This document shows positions 56,079 to 64,000 of a stretch of DNA of 64,000 bases, in pieces (within the stretch, counting starts at the first letter, position 1; each line of letters starts with the position of its first letter). The position numbers and the translations under genes are program-made. The notes under the pieces were generated by a model, which saw only the letters and a program-made list of their open reading frames with translations, did not search any database and was not told where the DNA came from. Where the stretch lies: contig JAWZYU010000011.1 of the NCBI GenBank assembly GCA_038380435.1, forward strand, positions 85,226,501 through 85,290,500. Reading direction: 5' to 3'. The DNA is from Ryuthela nishihirai (taxonomy: Eukaryota > Arthropoda > Arachnida > Araneae > Heptathelidae).

Positions 56079-56388
56079 ACACTGCCCCATATGACGGACT
56101 GAATTCAGTCCTAGGTGTGTCATGACGAATTGAATTCAGCACCAGGCGTTTCGTGATGAATTGAACTCAACACCTGGTAGTGCCCGCTATGAATTGAATT
56201 CATCACTGGGTGTGTCGTGAAGTGAAAAAGGTGACACTGCCCCATATGACGGACTGAATTCAGTCCTAGGTGTGTCATGACCAATTGAATTCAGCACCAG
56301 GCGTTTCGTGATGAATTGAACTCAACACCTGGTAGTGCCCGCTATGAATTGAATTCAGCACTGGGTGTGTCGTGAAGTGAAAAAGGTT
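56079..56388. repeat. 155-bp tandem duplication built of ~31-bp subunits
   Basis: Two copies, starting ACACTGCCCCATATGACGG at 56079 and 56234, are almost identical. Each contains four diverged units of about 31 bp of the type GAATTGAATTCAGCACTGGG followed by TGTGTCGTGA. A lone related unit occurs at about 55803-55840. Confidence 0.9.
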
Positions 56389-56747
56389 GATACCCACTGC
56401 CATAGACAGGAAATGGAGAGGAATATGCTCCATTCTTCCCTTCGAAATGTCTCTAGAATCTTCCCTTCCTTCATCTGAAGGTCCTAGAGAATTCGAAAGA
56501 GCATAAAAATATTCCTGTCGACATGAAGTTACTCCTTTTTAATGAACTCTTCAGGGGAAATATCCTTTCAGAAAGTAAAACTGTATAATGCGGAGATTTG
56601 AGTTGCTAAGAATTTGGTTCAGTGTATAGAAAATGGGTGTCGCATTTGTTGGAGTCTGGAAAATGAATGAAAAAGCCTGCAAAATGAATCATGGACTTTT
56701 CATCCAACTACAAGCAAATTAAACGATCAACTTAAGGAAGCACTTAC
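56389..56747. other. Intron sequence next to the nrf-like exon
   Basis: No repeat or motif recognised. It ends with the intron's GTAAGTGCTTCC donor side (minus strand) at 56747. Confidence 0.45.
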
Positions 56748-56995
56748 GTTATCATCACTGCTGGAAAAGTTAGCCAACACGCTCACTGGTTTTCGTAATG
56801 TGTAGTACTGAGGCTTCGGAGGCAACGGGGGCTTTATCTCCACCGTGCAGTACTTGCCTCGAAAGTATTCCTGCTGCAGTTCCATTTTCTTCGCATCCGA
56901 TGTGGCCACGATGTTAACACACTCGTCGTATGCTCCAAATGAAGTGACAGTTCCTTGCAGCATTCCTGCCGGAGGTTTTCCAAAGGCATCGATCA
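56748..56995 (-). CDS. nrf-6-like protein, N-terminal NRF-domain exon
   Basis: This 248-nt minus-strand exon has acceptor CCCTTCAG (56996 onward) and donor GTAAGT (56747 downward). It begins with 2 nt (TG) completing a Met or Leu codon. It then encodes 82 residues starting IDAFGKPPAGMLQGTVTSFG, followed by AYDECVNI and YFRGKYCTVEI. The 'D-x-x-GKPP-x-G-x-x-x-G ... G-x-YDECL/V' and 'G-K-Y-C' pattern is diagnostic of the nose-resistant-to-fluoxetine N-terminal domain. The exon ends in phase 0 with DDN, matching the phase-0 start of the exon at 17649-17763. The upstream exon is not found in the window. Codon usage is more GC-rich than the surroundings. Confidence 0.9.
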
Positions 56996-57689
56996 CTGAA
57001 GGGAAGGGAAAGAGGATTATGGGTAAGCAGAGCTGTTTTATCTTTCAGATGAAAATTATATTTTCGCATTCTCATTTCAGAATGTCACATTTAAGTAGTA
57101 TTTTTCTTTCAACATTTCGCTTCTAAAAGAACAATTATGGATATGAAATTAAAATAAATATGTTTTACATTTTGAAATATTTTTAAGCATTTGCAAATCA
57201 AATACAAAAATATTTCTAAGACACATCCATAGCTGATTGAAAGCAATCATTGTCCATGCTTGAATTCCTATTTCACTCTCTCAGCAGTCAGCCACAGCAA
57301 CATAATATAAACTGAACACCATTTGCAATCTATTTACTGGAGTCCGTAATCAGCTGAAGGGATGGATTAGAGAAGTGATTCCCTCACTTTTCCAATAGTA
57401 CCCTTACCATTGAGGACATTTCTACGCCCCCTGTTTGCTGCTGATGGAATATTTCGCGCATCCTCCTCCCCACCCTTCCTGGACCATTATTGATAGAATT
57501 TGTCACATTCCCTTTTTGCCACTGAATTAACGAACGAATATTCTCCCAACAGAATGCTCCGGCCAATAGTAGATGGTACAGCATCGGGAGATACTGATAA
57601 ATTAAGACGAGAAAGCTTGCGGTATGGTCCACATGGCACAGGAGGGGCAGAGCCAGCACTGTCATTTACCAGATAAAAGCTTTCAGTTG
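56996..57689. other. Upstream intron sequence, no recognised gene
   Basis: Minus-strand open frames at 57384-57720 show no family motif. The sequence near 57500-57690 may belong to the long SINE that follows. Confidence 0.4.
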
Positions 57690-58065
57690 TTTTACCTCTG
57701 AGAGGCATTTTTTGCCACACAAAGGGCTAAATGGCCAGCCCACAAAGACACCGAAGTCTCAGAGAAGGTTGGGGGAGGGGACACACTGAAATAACGGTTG
57801 GGAGTCAGATGGTAGCCTCCTGTCAAGGCCACCCACAGTGTTCTTTAATGTGCTCAGGGTATAGCTCTCCCGCACACGGAGCCACGGCTTAACGTCCTAT
57901 CAGATGGACGACAGCGTTTCCAAGCTTATCGGTGTCCCCTACTGGACTGTGGGCAGGGCGGGAACTTTGTGGAGATAACTGTCAACGCTGACTCAGCTGA
58001 CTCTCGAACCTGGAACTTCAGATCACGAGACTGACGCGCTACTGACTCAGCCACCCTCACCCTTA
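57690..58065 (-). repeat. tRNA-derived SINE (family 2)
   Basis: The minus-strand head reads GGTGGCTGAGTCAGTAGCGC (box A) and then CAGTCTCGTGATCTGAAG and GGTTCGAGAGTC (box B with one extra base). The body includes TAGGACGTTAAGCCGTGGCT, a motif seen in many invertebrate tRNA-SINEs. It differs from family 1 in both head and body. Confidence 0.75.
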
Positions 58066-58254
58066 CATCACCAGATAGATATGTATGTAATTCATGCTTA
58101 AAGAATAAAACAAGTAACTTCTGTTCTGGAACATTCCTAAACTTCAAAGCATTCCTCGGGTTCTTCATGGTATTGCTGAATTTCAGAGATAGCAGATTTC
58201 AGAGAAATAAACTTGGTTAAAATTTTCATTCATTCGACCGAATCTTTTCATACC

Positions 58255-61200
58255 TCCGAAATACATCAATTACTTCAAATGTATCAAAACACCAATCGCT
58301 TCAAATGTAACATAAACACCAATCGCTTCAAATATAACAGAAACACCAATTATTTCAAATGTAGCAAATCACCAATCGCTTCAAATATAACAGAAACACC
58401 AATTATTTCAAATGTAGCAAATCACCAATCGCTCCAAATGTAACAGAAACACCGATCGCTTCAAATGCAACAAAATACCAAACAATTCAAATGTAACAGA
58501 AGTACCAATCACGTTAAATGCAACAAAATACCAATCACTTCAAATGTAACAGAGCATCAATCACTTCAAATATAACACAAGTCACTTCAAATGTAAGAGA
58601 AACACTAATCACTTCAAATGCAGCAAAATACCAATCACTTCAAATGCAACAAAATGCCAATCCCTTCAAATGCAACAGAAACACCAGTCATTTCAAATGT
58701 AACAGAAACACCAATCACTTCAAATGTAACAGAAACACCAGTCACTTAAAATGTAACAGAAACACCAGTCACGTAAAATGTAATAGAAACACAAATCACT
58801 TCAAATGCAACAAAATGCCAATTCCTTCAAATGTAACAGAAGCACTAATCATTTCAAATGTAACAGAAGCACTAATCACTTCAAATATAACAGAAACACC
58901 AATCACTTCAAATATAACAGAAACACCAATCACTTCAAATGCAACAAAATATCAATTCCTTCAAATGTAATAGAAGCCCTAATCACTTCAAATGCAAACA
59001 GAAACACAAAATGCAACAAAATGCCAATTCCTTTAAATGTAATAAACGTACAATCACTTCTAATGTAACAGAAATATCAGTCACTTCAAATGTAACAGAA
59101 ACACCAATCGCTTCAAATGTAACAGAAACACGAGTCACTTAAAATGTAACAGAAACACCAGTCACTTAAAATGTAACAGAAACACCAGTCACTTAAAATG
59201 TAACAGAAACACCAGTCACTTAAAATGTAATAGAAACACAAATCACTTCAAATGCAACAAAATGCCAATTCCTTCAAATGTAACAGAAGCACTAATCATT
59301 TCAAATGTAACAGAAGCACTAATCACTTCAAATATAACAGAAACACCAATCACTTCAAATATAACAGAAACACCAATCACTTCAAATGCAACAAAATATC
59401 AATTCCTTCAAATGTAATAGAAGCCCTAATCACTTCAAATGTAACAGAAACACAAAATGCAACAAAATGCCAATTCCTTTAAATGTAATAAACGTACAAT
59501 CACTTCTAATGTAACAGAAACATCAGTCACTTCAAATGTAACAGAAACACCAATCGCTTAAAATGTAACAGAAACACCAGCCACTTAAAATGTAACAGAA
59601 ACACCAGTCACTTAAAATGTAACAGAAACACCAGTCACTTAAAATGTAATAGAAACACAAATCACTTCAAATGCAACAAAATGCCAATTCCTTCAAATGT
59701 AACAGAAGCACTAATCATTTCAAATGTAACAGAAGCACTAATCACTTCAAATATAACAGAAACACCAATCACTTCAAATATAACAGAAACACCATTCATT
59801 TCAAATGCAACAAAATATCAATTCCTTCAAATGTAATAGAAGCCCTAATCACTTCAAATGTAACAGAAACACCAATCACTTCAAATGCAACAAAATGCCA
59901 ATTCCTTTAAATGTAATAGACGTACAATCACTTCTAATGTAACAGAAACATCAGTCACTTCAAATGTAACAGAAACACCAATCCCTCCAAATGTAACAGA
60001 AGCACCAGTCACTTCAAATGTAACAGAAACACCAGTCACTTAAAATGTAACAGAAACACCAATCACTTCAAATGCAGCAAAATGCCAATTCCTTCAAAAG
60101 TAATAGAAACACCAGTCACTTAAAATGTAACAGAAACACCAATCACTTCAAATGCAACAAAATACCAATCACTTCAAATATAACAGAAACACCAATCACT
60201 TTAAATGCAAGAAAATACCAATCACTTTAAATGCAACAAAACGTCAATCACTTCAAATATAACAGAAACACCAATCACTTCAAATGCAAAAAAATGCCAA
60301 TTCCTTTAAATGTAATAGAAGTCCTAATCACTTCAAATGTAACAGAAACACCAATCACTTGAAATGCAACAAAATGCCAATTCCTTTAAATGTAATAGAC
60401 GTACAATCACTTCTAATGTAACAGAAACATCAGTCACTTCAAATGTAACAGAAATACCAATCGCTTCAAATGTAACAGAAACACCAGTCACTTAAAATGT
60501 AACAGAAACACCAGTCACTTAAAATGTAACAGAAACACCAGTCACTTAAAATGTAACAGAAAAACCAGTCACTTCAAATGTAATAGAAACACAAATCACT
60601 TCAAATGCAACAAAATGCCAATTCCTTCAAATGTAACAGAAGCACTAATCATTTCAAATGTAACAGAAGCACTAATCATTTCAAATGTAACAGAAGCACT
60701 AATCATTTCAAATGTAACAGAAGCACTAATCACTTCAAATATAACAGAAACACCAATCACTTCAAATATAACAGAAACACCAATCACTTCAAATGCAACA
60801 AAATATCAATTCCTTCAAATGTAATAGAAGCCCTAATCACTTCAAATGTAACAGAAACACCAATCATTTCAAATGCAACAAAATGCCAATTCCTTTAAAT
60901 ATAATAGACGTACAATCACTTCTAATGTAACAGAAACATCAGTCACTTCAAATGTAACAGAAACACCAATCCCACCAAATGTAACAGAAGCACCAGTCAC
61001 TTTAAATGTAACGGAAACACCAGTCACTTAAAATGTAACAGAAACACCAGTCACTTAAAATGTAACAGAAACACCAATCACTTCAAATGCAGGAAAATGC
61101 CAATTCCTTCAAAACTAATAGAAACATCAGTCACTTAAAATGTAACAGAAACACCAATCACTTCAAATGCAACAAAATATCAATTCCTTCAAATGTAATA

Positions 61201-62590
61201 GAAGCCCTAATCACTTCAAATGTACCAGAAACACCAATCACTTGAAATGCAACAAAATGCCAATTCCTTTAAATGTAATAAACGTACAATCACTTTTAAT
61301 GTAACAGAAACATCAGTCACTTCAAATGTAACAGAAACACCAATCGCTTCAAATGTAACAGCAACACCAGTCACTTAAAATGTAACAAAAACACCAGTCA
61401 CTAAAATGTAACAGAAACACCAGTCACTTAAAATGTAATAGAAACACCAATCACTTCAAATGCAACAAAATGCCAATTCCTTTAAATGTAATAGACGTAC
61501 AATCACTTCTAATGTAACAGAAACATCAGTCACTTCAAATGTAACAGAAACACCAATCGCTTAAAATGTAACAGAAACACCAGCCACTTAAAATGTAACA
61601 GAAACACCAGTCACTTGAAATGTAACAGAAACACCAGTCACTTCAAATGTAATAGAAACACAAATCACTTCAAATGCAACAAAATGCCACTTCCTTCAAA
61701 TGTAACAGAAACACCAATCACTTTAAATGCAAGAAAATACCAATCACTTTAAATGCAACAAAACGTCAATCACTTCAAATATAACAGAAACACCAATTAC
61801 TTCAAATGTAACAAAAACACCAATCACTTCAAATGCAAAAAAATGCCAATTCCTTTAAATGTAATAGAAGCCCTAATCACTTCAAATGTAACAGAAACAC
61901 CAATCACTTGAAATGCAACAAAATGCCAATTCCTTTAAATGTAATAGACGTACAATCACTTCTAATGTAACAGAAACATCAGTCACTTCAAATGTAACAG
62001 AAATACCAATCGCTTCAAATGTAACAGAAACACCAGTCACTTAAAATGTAACAGAAACACCAGTCACTTGAAATGTAACAGAAACACCAGTCACTTGAAA
62101 TGTAACAGAAACACCAGTCACTTCAAATGTAATAGAAACACAAATCACTTCAAATGCAACAAAATGCCAATTCCTTCAAATGTAACAGAATCACTAATCA
62201 TTTCAAATGTAACAGAAGCACTAATCACTTCAAATATAACAGAAACACCAATCACTTGAAATATAAGAGACACACCAATCACTTCAAATGCAACAAAATA
62301 TCAATTCCTTCAAATGTAATAGAAGCCCTAATCACTTCAAATGTAATAGAAGCCCTAATCACTTCAAATGTAACAGAAACACCAGTCACTTCAAATGTAA
62401 CAGAAACACCAATCACTTAAAATGCAACAAAATGCCAATTCCTGCAAATGTAACAGAAGCATCAATCACTTGAAATGTAACAGAAACACCAGTCACTTCA
62501 AATGTAACAGAAACACCAATCACTTCAAATGCAACAAAATGCCAATTCCTTCAAATGTAATAGAAACACCAATTACTTCAAATGTAATCA
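58255..62590. repeat. 27-bp satellite array, about 4.3 kb, with higher-order repeats
   Basis: About 160 copies of a monomer close to ACAGAAACACCAATCACTTC followed by AAATGTA. Variants (AAATGCAACAAAATGCCAAT, GACGTACAATCACTTCTAAT) recur in blocks. For example AATAGAAACACAAATCACTT starts at 58782, 59229, 59648, 60582, 61651 and 62131, giving a higher-order unit of about 420-480 bp. Because 27 is a multiple of three, long open frames (NHFKCNRNT or ITSNVTETP) arise without being genes. Confidence 0.95.
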
Positions 62591-62599
62591 GCAAAGAAA

Positions 62600-62830
62600 A
62601 CTAAAAGAATAGCATATCGCCTCTGACGAATATGGTTATGCTCGTTTTCAAAGAAAATGTATGTTTTCATTTCCTGAATTTTGCACACTTTGACAGTAAT
62701 AATTTGTACTAAACAGTAATTGAAAAATGAAATTAGTAATATATTATGAGCGCTATACAATGTAAAAAAATCATTTCTCATTTATTCCTAAAAATGAAGA
62801 AGTTGTTTTTTCTCATCATCAATGGTTAAG
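62600..62830 (+). repeat. Unclassified dispersed repeat, copy 6 (fragment)
   Basis: AGCATATCGCCTCTGACGAA, GCTCGTTTTCAAAGAAAATG and the following AATTTTGCACACTTTGACAG match the fragments at 41455 and 50720. Confidence 0.6.
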
Positions 62831-63177
62831 GGGCAAATCAATCAGTGTACATAAAATAAAATCAATTATCTATAATTATTATTACTAAAATTTTTAAAAT
62901 CAAGTATCAACTTTGTTAAATAAAGAACATCCAGTCTAATAATTAACAATAGTAGTTTAATTAATTTAGCCCTACCTGGTTTAGTGGTTAGTGTTCCCTG
63001 ACTACTAAATCAGCGGGGCATGTTTGTGTAAGTGTTTGTATGTTGTATGAGAAACCAGGACAAGCCTAATATAACTTCTAGGTTATCTGCGTCTTATGTA
63101 TAGAGAAGTATCTTCTTCGCTTAAAAAATTTTGAAACACATGAAAATAAATTATACTTCTCTTAGTCAACCTGAATA
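62831..63177. other. AT-rich sequence with a tRNA-like 5' half
   Basis: At 62968-63020 the plus strand reads CCCTACCTGGTTTAGTGGTT then AGTGTTCCCTGACTACTAAA, a box A plus anticodon-arm pattern without a recognisable box B. It is probably a SINE relic. The rest is featureless. Confidence 0.35.
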
Positions 63178-63179
63178 TA

Positions 63180-64000
63180 CAGGGTAATTGTAAACTCTTT
63201 CAAGAAAAAAAGAAGGGTGATAGTACACATCAAGACGTACAATTTTTGCAATGGAACCTAGGGTCGTATTCCACCCCTTCTACCAGAAAAGAGTACTTTC
63301 GAAAAACGCCACACATGAAGAAGTATTTACAACCGGTGCATGAAAAGCACAAGATGCAAATCAGGTGCGCTGAGCAAGTGGGTAGACGATTAAGAACAAA
63401 CATTTAAAAACGCAGCCGAACCCGTTCATCGACATTACCGTGATAACGTCACATGATAAGTGACGTATTCGTGAAGGACATGGAAGACTACACATACGAG
63501 GAATTGGCGGATATGCATCTGATGTACGGCCAAGCAGGTGGTAATGGACGTGAAGCACAAAGATTGCACCGTGAGAGATTTCCGAATCGTCGTATTCCTT
63601 ACCATTCGACCTTCGCCAATGTTGATCGAAGACTGCGTGAAACTGGCTCGTTGGCTATCTCAATGATTGATACTGGACTTTTGCGAAGTGTGCGGACACC
63701 GGAAATGGAAGAACGTGTCTTGCAGCGATTTGCAGAAGTTCCTTCCACAAGTACGCGAGTGGTGTCATCCGAAATGGGAGTTTGTCACACCTCGGTGTGG
63801 AATGTCCTACATGAGACACGGATGCATCCCTTCCACGTGCAGAAGGTCCAAGCTTTGAACGAAGATAACTATCCCCGCCGTATAGAGTTTGTTAGGTGGA
63901 TGCTCCAGATGAACAATGTTAATCCGCAATTTCCCGCATAAGTGTTATTTAGTGATGAGACCACGTTTACCCGGGAACGCATTTTCAACAATCACAACCA
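63180..64000 (+). mobile_element. DNA transposon (mariner/IS630-like, DUF4817 type), left part
   Basis: A TA at 63178-63179 is followed by CAGGGTAATTGTAAACTCTT, a Tc1/mariner-style terminus. The transposase frame begins within the next 280 bp. The element runs off the right edge, so the other terminus is not visible. Confidence 0.65.
63453..64000 (+). pseudogene. DUF4817-type transposase, N-terminal part
   Basis: An open frame of about 160 codons begins near 63453. An N-terminal helix-turn-helix domain (YTYEELADMHLMYGQAGGN, then RERFPNRRIPYHSTFANVDR) is followed by a second DNA-binding segment (VVSSEMGVCHTSVWNVLHET) and YPRRIEFVRWMLQMNNVNPQ. The order matches the DUF4817-containing transposases common in arthropod genomes. 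A stop at 63939-63941 interrupts just before a catalytic-Asp motif that continues in the same frame (VLFSDETTF, 63942-63968). The copy is thus damaged by at least one nonsense change. Confidence 0.75.

Noticed and set aside
58213..62604. Apparent repeat proteins (9-residue repeats) on both strands
   Set aside because: They follow from a 27-bp satellite. Frames on both strands are open equally, with no gene signals.

Overview
This is eukaryotic nuclear DNA, AT-rich and almost wholly made of transposable elements and satellites. It is most likely from an arthropod; a spider is my best guess. The basis is the mix of RTE-, CR1-, I- and Jockey-type LINEs, Tc1/mariner and hAT transposons, tRNA-derived SINEs and a DUF4817-type transposase. 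There is no bacterial-style operon, rRNA, genuine tRNA gene or CRISPR array.

The one host gene I can support is on the minus strand. It is a 'nose resistant to fluoxetine' (nrf-6-like) gene, a family of multipass membrane proteins with an extracellular Cys-rich NRF domain followed by an acyltransferase-3 domain. Three exons are visible at 56748-56995, 17649-17763 and 1082-1169. Each has consensus splice sites, and the codon phases fit across both junctions. They encode consecutive parts of the Cys-rich domain. The introns between them are about 39.0 kb and 16.5 kb, so nearly everything else in the window is intronic or upstream-intron material. The membrane part of the protein should lie beyond the left edge, and the start beyond the right edge.

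Region 1-17.6 kb (intron): a CR1/Jockey-type LINE split by an I-type LINE, which itself carries a SINE; an RTE-like LINE 5' half; a decayed hAT transposase copy; and an RTE 3' fragment. Region 17.7-56.7 kb (intron): several RTE-like copies (one ending in an expanded GAT/GGT microsatellite, one holding a nested RNase H LINE, one holding a SINE and a hAT MITE); a 49-bp tandem array; a mariner-like MITE; a 4.1-kb LTR retroelement with gag-protease but no polymerase; a decayed EN/RT LINE interrupted by other elements; a Jockey-type LINE with both ORFs; pieces of an unclassified dispersed repeat; Tc1-like relics; and a pogo/Tigger-like MITE. Region 57-64 kb: a tRNA-derived SINE, a 4.3-kb satellite of 27-bp monomers with higher-order structure, and the start of a transposase gene running off the right edge.

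All coding parts of the transposons are broken by frameshifts or stops, except that the LTR element's gag-protease is nearly intact. I do not see a convincing new molecular system. The strongest points are the phase-matched giant-intron gene and the series of nested insertions whose target duplications can be read directly.
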